Part shown: in pieces, positions 16,720-27,233 of the stretch
Position numbering within the stretch: position 1 is the first letter of the stretch
Layout: each line of letters begins with the position of its first letter
Origin: Asticcacaulis currens
GTDB lineage: Bacteria > Pseudomonadota > Alphaproteobacteria > Caulobacterales > Caulobacteraceae
Assembly (NCBI RefSeq): GCF_028550395.1
Contig: NZ_JAQQKW010000006.1
Coordinates: 124,001 to 188,000 of the forward strand
Reading direction: 5' to 3'
Length of the DNA: 64,000 nt
The notes under the pieces: model-generated
Database searches by the model: none
What the model saw: the letters and a program-made list of their open reading frames with translations, nothing else
Told to the model about the DNA's origin: nothing
Translations under genes and position numbers: made by a program

Positions 16720-17556
16720 TTAAAAGCTCCCGGTGCCGCTGAACAGGGTGCGCGTCTCGCCGCCGATCCAGATATCGCCGTCGGCTTCTGACACATGGAT
16801 GCGCCCGGCGCGGCCCAGCTTCGTGCCCTGAGCCGCGACATAGGGCGCGGTGGCGCGTCCATCGGCCAGCAGGCACTGGGCGACCGAAGCATTGAGCGAA
16901 CCCGTCACCGGGTCTTCGATAATGCCGCCTGAGGCATCGCTGAACAGGGCGCGGATTTCAAACGCCGTCTCGTGACCCGCCGGATGCTTGCCGACCAGAC
17001 CGATTTCAACGCGGCGATCCAGATAACGCAGCGGATCGACGGCCAGCACGGCTTCGGCGGAGGCCAGTTGCACCAGCACCCAACCGGGGCCATTATCGGC
17101 CCATTCGGCGCTGAGGATGTCGTCCGGATCTATGCGCAACACCTCGACAATTTCGGACCGTTTGGCCGCATCGACGGGCCCCTTGCGCACCAGCGGCGGC
17201 GCGGCAAAGGCCGGTCGGTCGCCGTCAAAGCGCACGCGGACCAGACCGACCGCGCACTCTTGCACCACCTCTGTCTTGTCCGAACCGGCCGCCAATCGCC
17301 ACGCATGGGCCGACCCCAGTGTCGGATGACCGGCAAAGGGCAGTTCGCGGTCCAGCGTAAAGATACGTACCCGGTAATCGGCTCCGGGCGTCTTCGGCGG
17401 CAGCAGGAAGGTCGTTTCCGACAGGTTGAACCAGCGCGTGATGCGCTGCATGTCTTCGGTCGTCAGGCCCCCGGCGTCGAGCACCACGGCCACCGGATTG
17501 CCGCTGAACGGCCCCGAATGGAAGACATCGACAAGCTGGAAACGGCGTTCGCTCAT
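16720..17556 (-). CDS. PhzF family isomerase/epimerase-like protein
   Basis: 278 aa, two-lobed diaminopimelate-epimerase-like fold. Family motifs are present: DVFHSGPFSGNPVAVV at the N-terminus, the proposed catalytic Glu in FNLSETTFLL, ELPFAGHPTLGSAHA, and IIEDPVTGSLNA in the second lobe. PhzF itself isomerises dihydro-hydroxyanthranilate, but no phenazine genes are present and most homologues have unknown substrates. Its start overlaps the stop of the upstream aminotransferase gene by four bases, so the two are translationally coupled and probably share a pathway. Confidence 0.88.
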   Translation of the reverse strand: MSERRFQLVDVFHSGPFSGNPVAVVLDAGGLTTEDMQRITRWFNLSETTFLLPPKTPGADYRVRIFTLDRELPFAGHPTLGSAHAWRLAAGSDKTEVVQECAVGLVRVRFDGDRPAFAAPPLVRKGPVDAAKRSEIVEVLRIDPDDILSAEWADNGPGWVLVQLASAEAVLAVDPLRYLDRRVEIGLVGKHPAGHETAFEIRALFSDASGGIIEDPVTGSLNASVAQCLLADGRATAPYVAAQGTKLGRAGRIHVSEADGDIWIGGETRTLFSGTGSF

Positions 17557-18896
17557 AATTGCCCCAGCAGTCTGCCCAGCTTGCGGATCAGGTCGTCGAT
17601 CTCGGCCTCCGTCACGTCCAGAGGTGGTCGGAAGCGGATCGAGTCGGTGCCGGCCCCCAACAGCAGCAGTTTCTCCTGCTCCAGCGCCATGTCGATCAGT
17701 CGCCCCTTGTTCGGGGCATAGAGCAGGCTGAAGCCCTGATACAGGCCCAGTCCGCGCACATTGCCGACGGTGTCGGGGTATTTTTCAACGAGGCTGTTCA
17801 GCCCGCCAAACAGGCGCGCGCCCTTGCTTTCGACGCTTTGCAGCAGGCCTTCGTCCTCGACGATCTGCCATTCCTCGCAAAAGCGTACCATGTCGGACAA
17901 GGTGCCGCCCCAGGTCGAGTCGAGGACGCCAATATCTTCCATCGAATTGAGCATATAGACGACGCCATTGCCGAACTTCTTGGCCGTGGCGACGGCCTGC
18001 GGCGGGTGGGGGACGTCGAACAGGTCGATCGAGAAGACCTCTCCCGTTTGCCCGCCGGAGGTTTGCACCTCGTCCAGCCCCCAGCTTATGCCGTGGTGGT
18101 GGCACAGGCGCGACAGCTCCTGATAGAAGCGCGGCAGGGCCAGACGATGCCCGCCAGCCCCCTGAAGCGGCTCAAGAATGACCCCGGCGATTTCATCGCG
18201 ATAGGTGGACATCAGATAATCGAGCGTCGCCAGACACTTATCGACCTCGCGCTGATTGTCGGCCTCGCGGCGGCGGCTGTCATATTCGGGGAAGGGCACC
18301 TGAAGATTGCCCTTAATCAGGCCCTGATAGTCGCGCGTGGCGATGGGGTCGTTCGACAGCTTGGTGATATTGAGCGCATAGACGGTGCGCCCGTGGAAGG
18401 CCTGCTCAAAATAGATAAAGCGGTGGTTGAGGACCGCCTTCCCTTGGGCCTGCATCTTCTTGTGGTGGAGATTGATGAGGTATTTCATCATATTCTCGAC
18501 CGCTTCGGCACCGGAATTGACCGCATAGACCTCGACGCGCTCACCGCGCATGCATTTGGGGCGCAGGGCGTGCAGCAGACGGTAATAGTCGAGACATTCG
18601 CGCGTCAGGAAGTCCGGATTGGCCATCTTGGTATTGGCCGCCACCACCAGCCGCCGCATATAGTCGGGCGCGTAGAGACGCGGGTGGTTATAGCCGATCA
18701 GGCGCGAGCCGTAGAGGCCGCACCAGTCGGTTATACGGTCGCCATCGACGGTCGCCAGTTCCAGACCGCGCGACGCTTCCAGATCGACGACGAACGGATA
18801 GGGCTCAGCGATAACGTACTGGCCGAGTTCGTCCAGAAGCGCGGCGCTGGCGGGTTTGGGAAAGGGTAGGTCGGTATTGAGCAAGGCCTGGGTCAT
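17553..18896 (-). CDS. lat: L-lysine 6-transaminase-like class III aminotransferase
   Basis: 447 aa, PLP-dependent fold-type I. Begins VIAEPYPFVVDLEASRG, the typical start of lysine 6-aminotransferases, with YNHPRL and NSGAEAVENMMK, the PLP-binding LDEVQTSGGQTG, and the Schiff-base Lys in ATAKKFGNG. The family reaction is L-lysine with 2-oxoglutarate giving aminoadipate semialdehyde (as piperideine-6-carboxylate) and glutamate. Start set at ATG 18896; the upstream extension lacks family similarity. Overlap with the PhzF-like gene suggests joint action in lysine catabolism, which is inference. Confidence 0.85.
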   Translation of the reverse strand: MTQALLNTDLPFPKPASAALLDELGQYVIAEPYPFVVDLEASRGLELATVDGDRITDWCGLYGSRLIGYNHPRLYAPDYMRRLVVAANTKMANPDFLTRECLDYYRLLHALRPKCMRGERVEVYAVNSGAEAVENMMKYLINLHHKKMQAQGKAVLNHRFIYFEQAFHGRTVYALNITKLSNDPIATRDYQGLIKGNLQVPFPEYDSRRREADNQREVDKCLATLDYLMSTYRDEIAGVILEPLQGAGGHRLALPRFYQELSRLCHHHGISWGLDEVQTSGGQTGEVFSIDLFDVPHPPQAVATAKKFGNGVVYMLNSMEDIGVLDSTWGGTLSDMVRFCEEWQIVEDEGLLQSVESKGARLFGGLNSLVEKYPDTVGNVRGLGLYQGFSLLYAPNKGRLIDMALEQEKLLLLGAGTDSIRFRPPLDVTEAEIDDLIRKLGRLLGQL

Positions 18897-18967
18897 GACT
18901 CTATTAGACGGAATTGCGCCAGAAAGTGAACCGTAAACCTTGTTTTTTCTTGAAAAATCTTCGCAGG

Positions 18968-19705
18968 TTATGCGTGTCCGGAATGAGCCCATTCCCGAAA
19001 CTGGATCGTCTCCAGCGTCGGCACGCGGTCGGCGCGTGACAGCTCGACCATCAGCGGGATGATCTCTTCGGGCAGGGGCAGGGTTTCGGGGTCTTCGCCC
19101 GGAAACGCCTCGGCGCGCATCCGCGTCCGCATGGCTCCCGGATTGACCAGCGCGCAGCGAATGGGGGTCACTTCCATCTCGTCGGCCCAGGTGCGCACCA
19201 GCGCCTCCATACCGGCTTTTGAAGCGGCATAGGCCCCCCAGAAGGCGCGCGGATTTGAGGCCGCGCCCGACGAGACGAAGATAGCGCGTGCGGCCTCCGA
19301 CAGCTTCATCACCGGTTCAAGCTGACGGATCAGGCGATAGGTGGCGTTGAGGTTCAGCGTGATGACGCGGTTGAAATCCTTGGGCTCATAGTGCGAAACC
19401 GGCGTCAGTGAGCCCAGAGTCGCGGCCGCATGGATGAAGATGTCGAGCTTTTTAAAGCGCTCATAGACCGCCCCGCCGATCCGTTCCAGCGCCGCCCCAT
19501 CGGCGAGATCAAACGGGATCAGGGTGGCATGGCGGCCGGTTTCGGCAAAGATCTGATCGTCCAGATCTTCGAGCGCGCCGGTCGTGCGGGCGCAGGCGAT
19601 CACATGCGCCCCAGCGCGCGCCAGTCCCAGCGCCGTCGCCCGGCCAATGCCGCGCGACGCACCGGTGATCAGGGCGATACGCCCCTGCAAAAGGGTATCG
19701 GTCAT
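18968..19705 (-). CDS. SDR family NAD(P)-dependent oxidoreductase
   Basis: 245 aa, Rossmann fold. The cofactor-binding motif TGASRGIG is near residue 15, and the active-site Tyr and Lys are in YAASKAGMEAL. A catalytic Ser is in VSSGAASNPRAF, and PGAMRTRMRAEAF corresponds to the region after the active site. Classical SDR. The substrate cannot be read from the sequence. It lies 19 nt after purF on the same strand, so it is probably transcribed with purF; this linkage recurs in Caulobacterales as far as I recall. Confidence 0.88.
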   Translation of the reverse strand: MTDTLLQGRIALITGASRGIGRATALGLARAGAHVIACARTTGALEDLDDQIFAETGRHATLIPFDLADGAALERIGGAVYERFKKLDIFIHAAATLGSLTPVSHYEPKDFNRVITLNLNATYRLIRQLEPVMKLSEAARAIFVSSGAASNPRAFWGAYAASKAGMEALVRTWADEMEVTPIRCALVNPGAMRTRMRAEAFPGEDPETLPLPEEIIPLMVELSRADRVPTLETIQFREWAHSGHA

Positions 19706-19724
19706 CGCCCTGTCCTTTATATTT

Positions 19725-21221
19725 TTAGTGGGTGTTGGCCAGAAGCGACAGTTGCTGACCGCTGGCTTCGGCCTCGGCGGCGATGTCTTTATCCGTCAGA
19801 CGGGTCGGATAGTCGCCGGTGAAGTAGTGATCGGTATATTGCGGCTGATCGTTATTGCGGCCGTCATGGCCCATCGCCTTGTACAGGCCATCGACCGAGA
19901 GGAAGCCCAGGCTATCGCATTCCAGCATCTGGCGCATTTCCTCAATGGAATGTTGCGCCGCCAGCAGCTTGGCACGATCCGGCATGTCGATGCCGTAATA
20001 GTCGGGCCACAGGATGGGGGGCGAGGCCGAACGCAGGTGGACCTCCTTGGCCCCGGCGGCGCGCACCATGCGCACGATCTTCACCGAGGTGGTGCCGCGC
20101 ACGATGGAATCGTCGATCAGTATGACCTTCTTGCCTTCCAGCACCACGCGGTTGGGCGAATGCTTCTTGCGCACCCCCAGATCGCGGATGTTCTGGGTCG
20201 GCTGGATGAAGGTGCGCCCGACATAGTGGTTGCGGATAATGCCGAGTTCGAACGGCAGACCCGATTCCTCAGAAAAGCCCAGCGACGCCGGGACGCCGGA
20301 GTCCGGCACCGGCACTACGATATCGGCATCGGCAGGGTGCTCGATGGCCAGTTGTCGGCCCATCGCTTTACGCACCTCGTAGATCGACTTGCCATTCACA
20401 ACCGAATCCGGTCGCGCGAAATAGACGTATTCAAACAGGCAGGGGCGGGCGGCTTTGCGCTCGAACGGCTTGAAGGATTTGAGGCCGTCCTCGTCGATCT
20501 GCACCACTTCGCCGTGCTCGACATCGCGCACAAAGACGGCGCCGATCATGTCAAGCGCGCAGGTTTCCGAAGCCAGTACATAGGCGTGGCCCAGCTTGCC
20601 GATCACCAGCGGGCGGATACCCAGCGGATCGCGCGCGCCGATCATGCCCTTGCGCGTAATGGCGACCAGCGCATAGCCGCCTTCGATATCGCGCAGGGTG
20701 TCGATGAAGCGGTCGATGATCTTGATGCTGCGCGAGCGTGCGATCAGGTGCAGGATGACCTCAGAGTCCGAGGTGGACTGGAAGATCGCGCCTTCGGCCA
20801 CCAGCTTCGTGCGCAGGAACATGAAGTTGGTCAGGTTGCCGTTGTGGGCGATGGCGATGCCGCCCGAATCGAGATCGGCGAACATGGGCTGCACATTGCG
20901 CAGATGCGAACCGCCGGCGGTGGAATAGCGCGTATGCCCGATGGAGGCGTGGCCTTGCAGGCGCTTGATCAGGTCGGCATCGGTGAAGACGTCGCTGACC
21001 AGACCGTGCGAGCGTTCGGTATAGAAGCGGCGACCGTCGCACGAGGCGATACCGCAGGCCTCCTGTCCGCGGTGTTGCAGGGCGTGCAGGCCAAGCGCGG
21101 TGACCGCCGAAGCGTCCTCCATGCCGTAAATGCCGAACACGCCACATTCAAGGCGCAGGCTGTCGTCGTCGGGATCGCGCGAAACGAAGCTATCCGACAG
21201 TTCCGAGGGCGAGGTCAGCAT
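19725..21221 (-). CDS. purF: Amidophosphoribosyltransferase
   Basis: 498 aa. Catalyses the first committed step of purine synthesis, PRPP and glutamine to phosphoribosylamine. It is an Ntn-hydrolase glutaminase: the mature N-terminal Cys is in LECGVFGIYG, so a propeptide of about 25 residues precedes it, with HRGQEACGI and GHTRYSTAG following. The phosphoribosyltransferase half has the PRPP loop VILIDDSIVRGTTS near residue 375. ATG 21221 was chosen because the frame further upstream carries no family features. Upstream on the same strand is cvpA, as in many proteobacteria. Confidence 0.96.
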   Translation of the reverse strand: MLTSPSELSDSFVSRDPDDDSLRLECGVFGIYGMEDASAVTALGLHALQHRGQEACGIASCDGRRFYTERSHGLVSDVFTDADLIKRLQGHASIGHTRYSTAGGSHLRNVQPMFADLDSGGIAIAHNGNLTNFMFLRTKLVAEGAIFQSTSDSEVILHLIARSRSIKIIDRFIDTLRDIEGGYALVAITRKGMIGARDPLGIRPLVIGKLGHAYVLASETCALDMIGAVFVRDVEHGEVVQIDEDGLKSFKPFERKAARPCLFEYVYFARPDSVVNGKSIYEVRKAMGRQLAIEHPADADIVVPVPDSGVPASLGFSEESGLPFELGIIRNHYVGRTFIQPTQNIRDLGVRKKHSPNRVVLEGKKVILIDDSIVRGTTSVKIVRMVRAAGAKEVHLRSASPPILWPDYYGIDMPDRAKLLAAQHSIEEMRQMLECDSLGFLSVDGLYKAMGHDGRNNDQPQYTDHYFTGDYPTRLTDKDIAAEAEASGQQLSLLANTH

Positions 21222-21337
21222 AGTGATACCTTTTGGGCCGGTGAAGGCCTGACGCGAGACAGGGGAGGGGCCGCCTCCATATAGTCGGTATAAGGAGAAA
21301 TGGAAGCCCCGGTGAAATCCCGCAGTCCCATATCGGC

Positions 21338-21835
21338 CTATTGGTCGGGCGAGGCCACGCTGTCGGCATATTTCGCCCACGAAGGCGCGACCGACACGAT
21401 GGCCTTGGCGCACTGAACGCTCAAGGGATAGACCTTGGCTTCGGTGAACCAGTCGGGCTTTCCTTTAGGCAGTACGACCGAAAAAAGCAAATGGATAAAG
21501 CCCAAAATGGCCAGAGCGCGCAGCACACCGAAGGCCACGCCCAGAGTGCGGTCGGCATAGCCCATCATCTGCTGCTTGTTGACCTTTTCCGACAGCGAGT
21601 TGCCCAGGGCCCGAATCCCGAAATAGGCCGCGATGAACACCACGATGATGACCACCAGCGCGAACATCTCGCCCAGATGGAAGGTCGATTGCAGCCACGG
21701 CGACAGCCAGATGGCGATTAGTATAGCCAGAATGAAGGAGGCCGTGCCGACGATTTCGCGCGTCGCGCCGCGCGTAAAGCCCGACAGGCAGGAAAACAGC
21801 AATATACCCAGAAAAATCAGATCGTAGCCCTGCAT
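21338..21835 (-). CDS. cvpA: CvpA family membrane protein
   Basis: 165 aa with four membrane segments (about residues 4-22, 28-50, 60-82 and 105-127). It begins GYDLIFLGILLFSCLSGFTRGATREIV, the CvpA signature of a first helix followed by an RG(x)TRE motif. Named after colicin V production in E. coli; the molecular function is unknown, with reported links to envelope stress. The location directly upstream of purF is conserved across proteobacteria and supports the call. Confidence 0.88.
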   Translation of the reverse strand: MQGYDLIFLGILLFSCLSGFTRGATREIVGTASFILAILIAIWLSPWLQSTFHLGEMFALVVIIVVFIAAYFGIRALGNSLSEKVNKQQMMGYADRTLGVAFGVLRALAILGFIHLLFSVVLPKGKPDWFTEAKVYPLSVQCAKAIVSVAPSWAKYADSVASPDQ

Positions 21836-21934
21836 GTGCGTCCCCTCACAATGGCTTTAGACCCATACCGGCGTTATGGGTGCGTATTAACCATTCTGGC
21901 TTTTTTTATAAAAAAGCGATAGCCCTGATTTAAA

Positions 21935-22052
21935 CCTCATGCCGAAACGAAGTTCGGCGAAGCCAAAAGTGGACACCATTTTTCGGGAATACATGAGGTG
22001 TTACAAAAAATTAGAGCCATGCGGCGGCTCAACTGAGCCGACGAAGGCTCTA
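21935..22052 (+). repeat. RIME-like composite palindromic repeat, copy 4
   Basis: Module B has outer arms CCTCATG (21935-21941) and CATGAGG (21992-21998) around GCCGAA...TTTTTCGG. A TTACAAAAAA spacer follows. Module A (22012-22052) has perfect TAGAGCC/GGCTCTA ends and an inner CGGCTC AACT GAGCCG hairpin (22025-22040). The right end CTA (22050-22052), read on the minus strand, is the TAG stop codon of radA, so the element overlaps the gene end. Confidence 0.8.
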
Positions 22053-23423
22053 GCATTGGAGGTCGAAGGCGCTCATGGCATTGACCAGATGCGAGTAGGT
22101 CTTGACCTCGAACGGCGCATTGTCCTGAGCGGCGACAGGGGCGATGGCGTTGGAAAAGCCGAGTTTCAGCGCCTCCTTCATGCGCGCTTCCATGCGCGAC
22201 ACGCCGCGCACCTCGCCCGACAGGCTGATTTCCCCGAAGATGACCGAGGCCTTGGGCAGAGGCTGATCGAGCAGGGCCGAGACCAGCGCCATGGCGGCGG
22301 CCAAATCAGCGGCGGGTTCGTTGATCTTCAGCCCGCCCGCGACATTGAGATAGACGTCCTTACCACCGAAGCCCAAGCCGCAGCGCGATTCCAAAACGGC
22401 CAGAATCATGGCCAGCCGCCCGGAATCCCACCCCACTACGGCGCGGCGCGGCGTGCCCAGGGCTGAGGGGGCCACCAGCGCCTGAATTTCGACCAGCACC
22501 GGACGCGAACCTTCGATACCCGCGAACACCGCCGAACCCGATGAGCGCTCGTCATTGTCGCCGAGGAACAGGGCGGAGGGGTTGGGCACTTCGCGCAAAC
22601 CGCCATCGCCCATTTCAAACACGCCGATCTCATCGGTCGCCCCGAAGCGGTTTTTGGAGCCGCGCAAGATGCGGAACGGATAGCCGCGTTCACCCTCAAA
22701 CGACAATACGGCATCGACCATGTGCTCGACGACGCGCGGCCCGGCAATCTGGCCTTCCTTGGTGACATGGCCGACAAGAATCATGGCGATGCGGTTCTTT
22801 TTGGCCAGCCGCACCAGTTCCCCGGCGCAGGCCCGCACCTGCGATACCGAACCCTGTGCCGCGTCGATGGCGTCCGACCACAGGGTCTGGATGGAATCGA
22901 TGATGACGAGGTCGTAGGTGTCGCGTTTCAGCGCATCGAGAATAGTGCGCAGCGAGGTTTCAGCGGCCAGATCGACAGGGGCCTTGCTGACGCCCATGCG
23001 TGAGGCCCGCCCGCGCACCTGCTCAACGGCCTCTTCGCCCGAAATATAGGCGACCTTCAGGCCGCGCAGCGCCGCATGGGCGGTGACCTGCAACAACAGG
23101 GTCGATTTGCCGACGCCGGGATCTCCGGCCAGCAGTATGGCCGAACCCGGCACAATGCCGCCGCCGCACACCCGGTCGAACTCCTCGATGCCCGTCACCA
23201 TGCGCTGAGGCGCCTCATCTGGTGCATCAAGAGTTTCAAAGTTTAGCTTTGAAAGCCTTGAGATTTTCGAGGGCGAGGTTTCCGGTTTCAGACTGCCCGG
23301 CGGCGCGGAAAAGCTCTCCTGCACCAGAGTGTTCCAGCTCAGGCACCCCGAACACTGACCCGCCCATTTGGTGTGGGTCATCCCGCAGGACTGACAGACA
23401 AAGACGGCCTGAGCCTTGGACAT
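22050..23423 (-). CDS. radA: DNA repair protein RadA
   Basis: 457 aa. An N-terminal C4 zinc finger (CQSCGMTHTKWAGQCSGC) is followed by a RecA-like ATPase with Walker A GDPGVGKST, the RadA-specific KNRFG motif (SKNRFGATDEIG), and a C-terminal Lon-protease-like domain. RadA helps branch migration and processing of recombination intermediates. ATG 23423 is preferred to a TTG 15 bases upstream. It is followed on the same strand by cvpA and preceded by dnaB, without the alr gene I recall between them in relatives. The stop codon is donated by the adjoining palindromic repeat. Confidence 0.96.
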   Translation of the reverse strand: MSKAQAVFVCQSCGMTHTKWAGQCSGCLSWNTLVQESFSAPPGSLKPETSPSKISRLSKLNFETLDAPDEAPQRMVTGIEEFDRVCGGGIVPGSAILLAGDPGVGKSTLLLQVTAHAALRGLKVAYISGEEAVEQVRGRASRMGVSKAPVDLAAETSLRTILDALKRDTYDLVIIDSIQTLWSDAIDAAQGSVSQVRACAGELVRLAKKNRIAMILVGHVTKEGQIAGPRVVEHMVDAVLSFEGERGYPFRILRGSKNRFGATDEIGVFEMGDGGLREVPNPSALFLGDNDERSSGSAVFAGIEGSRPVLVEIQALVAPSALGTPRRAVVGWDSGRLAMILAVLESRCGLGFGGKDVYLNVAGGLKINEPAADLAAAMALVSALLDQPLPKASVIFGEISLSGEVRGVSRMEARMKEALKLGFSNAIAPVAAQDNAPFEVKTYSHLVNAMSAFDLQC

Positions 23424-23532
23424 GATTCGCTCGCGCAACGGGGTTTATGCTGCGCAACCGATAGCCTGAGCGGCTGCAAAAATCCAGAACAAATTGCGAA
23501 CTTTTGTGCGGGAAAGGCTTGAAACTAACGGC

Positions 23533-25008
<1,476 letters not shown>

Positions 25009-25113
25009 AGCGGTGTTTAAGCAGGTCAGGGACGGGCTGTCGCTGCCCCTATGCGGCGCGGTGCCGACTGTCCACTTAACTCCGATTCACAGCCTGTGAA
25101 TAATGGGGATAAG

Positions 25114-25479
25114 CTAGTCTTGCACGGGACGGCAGGTAACACCCTTCAACTCGGTTTCGGCCCTTGTATCGTGCCGCACGGCCAGACACTTGCCGTCCTT
25201 AAGCACCACATCGAAGATCGTCGGCACGGCAGTGGAATGGGTTTCCAGCGGCCCCAGAGGCGGCGGCAGGACGCCGAGCAGGGTGGTCTGAGCCGCGGCA
25301 GACGGCCCGAACTCGATATTGGCCCGGCCGATCACCGGGGCCAGGGCGGCCTTGAGGCGGCTGACGGTTTGCGGATCGCTCATATCGACGCTGGCGGGGA
25401 CGGCCTTTCCGGCCGCCAGGGTCTGACAACCGACCAGCCCGAGTGCGCACAACAGACCGGCAGGGATGAGGCGGCGCAT
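25114..25479 (-). CDS. Small lipoprotein of unknown function
   Basis: 121 aa from ATG 25479. A short signal peptide ends at the lipobox LVGC (Cys about 18). The mature part has no domain I recognise; two later cysteines (KCLAV and VTCRP) could form a disulfide. Its ATG overlaps the TGA of the upstream S41 peptidase gene (ATGA), so the two are coupled. It may be an accessory or inhibitor of that protease, which is inference from position only. Confidence 0.7.
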   Translation of the reverse strand: MRRLIPAGLLCALGLVGCQTLAAGKAVPASVDMSDPQTVSRLKAALAPVIGRANIEFGPSAAAQTTLLGVLPPPLGPLETHSTAVPTIFDVVLKDGKCLAVRHDTRAETELKGVTCRPVQD

Positions 25480-27119
25480 CAGCGGCCCCCCGGCAGGGTC
25501 ATGTCGCGGTTGACCTCCATGATCCATTTGGGCGATACGATAGCCGGGCCTGAGCCGCTGCCGACCGGGCCCGCCGACTGCACCGCTGCACTGGCGGCGG
25601 CAAAAGCCGTGGCGGGTGCGGGGCACGAACTGCTGCGGCGATAGCTGAGCGCCGTGCTGACCAGCCCTTCGCCAGCGACGCCCAGATCCTTGCTCAGATC
25701 ATCGCTGGCCGCGCAGCCGGGCAGCTTGACGCCCGTGGTCGAGGTGGTGTTGGTCGGCACGAAACCGTCGGCATAGTCGCCAAATCCGAGGTCATTCACG
25801 CCCTGAAACTGAATGGTGTAGTAGGTCTCACCGCAATTGTCCTGCGGGTAGAAGCCGTAGGGTTTGCCGCAGGTCTTGCCGCCGATCAGTACCACATCGA
25901 CGCCGACGCCACGCAGGCCGTTGATCACCGCTTCCGAGGCGCTGCAAGTGTCCGACGTGGTCAGAATATAGACGCGCGACAGGTTGAGCGTGGGCAGGGC
26001 GGTGCCCGCCGTGACGCTGAATCCCAGACCCTGATTATAGAAGGGGACAGGGTTATTGGGTTGCCCCGTGACCGGGTTGGTGTTGCCGGCGGCTGCGTTG
26101 AATTTCAGCGTTTCAAAGGTGCGGTTGCTGGTGCGCGTATTGCCCGCGATCATGTAGCTGAGCTGCGACGCCACCGCCAGCAGCCCGCCGCCATTATAGC
26201 GCAGGTCAAGGATCAGATCGTTGACCCCGGCGGTCTGCATGTCGCGCATGGCCGAAACAATTTCGGTTTCGCTGGAATAGGGGCTGAAGGTATTGAATAG
26301 GATGTAGCCGACCTTTGCCCCTCCGTCGGTCAGGACCGTAGCCTTATTGACGGGCTTGGGGCTGACATTGGCCGAGGTCAGGGTGACGGTTTTCGAAGTG
26401 CCATCCACAAGCCGCAAAACAAAGGTCGTCGAGGTGCCGGTTGCGGTCGGGAACAGAGCGGCATTCAGCGCATTGACACCCGCCTGCGTGTTGTCGTTGA
26501 CAAGGTCGATACCGTTGACCGTCAGGATGCGGGCACCGCGCGGCACCACACCGGCGGCGGGTGAGCCCGGCTCAGTATAGAGAACGCGGAAATCGCGCGG
26601 CGTCGTGGTCGAGATAGCCGTCAGTTCCATGCCATAGCTGGCGGTCGCGGCGGCGTTACGGCGCGCCAGATACTCCGTTGTCGGCTCGCTGAAATGGAAA
26701 TTGTCCTTGTCCTTGCCCGAGGCCGTTTTGGCAAAGGTCTTCAGGTTCGCAAAATACTGGGTCCGTGTCCCCCCGCTGGCCGGATCGCTGTCGGTCACCT
26801 CGGTGTTCCACAGATAGGTTTCGCGCGTCCAAGACCGCAGCCAGTTCTTTTCGTCAAGCGCCGTACCCGCCTTGTCCGTGAAGCGGTTGCCTTCGATATC
26901 GACGCCGCTGCGGGCGGTTTCGCACTTGTCCTTGAAGGTGCTGGCGGCCTGAAATACGCCGCTGACCCAGCCGGTTACGCTGCCGCCTCCGCCGCCGGTC
27001 GATCCCGTCGCGGTTGACCCGCCTCCGCCGCCACCGCCTCCGCCGCCACAGGCGGTCAGGGCCGCCGCAGCGGCTGTCAGAACGAACATACGGGCGAGGG
27101 TCATCAGGCGTTTTGTCAT
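25479..27119 (-). CDS. S41 family C-terminal-processing-type peptidase, lipoprotein
   Basis: 546 aa. The signal peptide ends at the lipobox LTAC (about residue 24), followed by an unusual run of ten glycines and a Gly/Ser/Thr linker. A PDZ-like region (about 190-240) contains GSPAAGVVPRGARILTVNGID. The S41 protease core has DLRYNGGG and the nucleophile Ser in SDTCSASEAVINGL, followed by the catalytic Lys region IGGKTCGKPYG. Probably a periplasmic, membrane-anchored serine protease. The gene starts about 60 nt beyond the TonB-receptor terminator, so its promoter must lie in that short space. The small lipoprotein downstream overlaps its stop. Confidence 0.88.
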   Translation of the reverse strand: MTKRLMTLARMFVLTAAAAALTACGGGGGGGGGGSTATGSTGGGGGSVTGWVSGVFQAASTFKDKCETARSGVDIEGNRFTDKAGTALDEKNWLRSWTRETYLWNTEVTDSDPASGGTRTQYFANLKTFAKTASGKDKDNFHFSEPTTEYLARRNAAATASYGMELTAISTTTPRDFRVLYTEPGSPAAGVVPRGARILTVNGIDLVNDNTQAGVNALNAALFPTATGTSTTFVLRLVDGTSKTVTLTSANVSPKPVNKATVLTDGGAKVGYILFNTFSPYSSETEIVSAMRDMQTAGVNDLILDLRYNGGGLLAVASQLSYMIAGNTRTSNRTFETLKFNAAAGNTNPVTGQPNNPVPFYNQGLGFSVTAGTALPTLNLSRVYILTTSDTCSASEAVINGLRGVGVDVVLIGGKTCGKPYGFYPQDNCGETYYTIQFQGVNDLGFGDYADGFVPTNTTSTTGVKLPGCAASDDLSKDLGVAGEGLVSTALSYRRSSSCPAPATAFAAASAAVQSAGPVGSGSGPAIVSPKWIMEVNRDMTLPGGR

Positions 27120-27179
27120 GGCGCGATGATGCCACGAACTGGGCCGACCGCAAGTCCCTCTTTCGCGGGAGGAAACGAT

Positions 27180-27213
27180 AAAAAAAGCCCCCGCAGAGAG
27201 GTCTGCGGGGGCT
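27180..27213 (-). terminator. Rho-independent terminator of the TonB receptor gene at 27234
   Basis: A perfect 12-bp stem AGCCCCCGCAGA/TCTGCGGGGGCT (27186-27197 with 27202-27213) with a 4-nt loop. Read on the minus strand, seven T residues (27186 down to 27180) follow directly. It begins 21 nt after the receptor stop. Confidence 0.93.
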
Positions 27214-27233
27214 GGGGCCGAAGCGGTTTTCGC

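Noticed and set aside
19584-21284. A 566-codon plus-strand open frame
   Set aside because: Antisense to purF; the purF catalytic motifs are intact on the minus strand.
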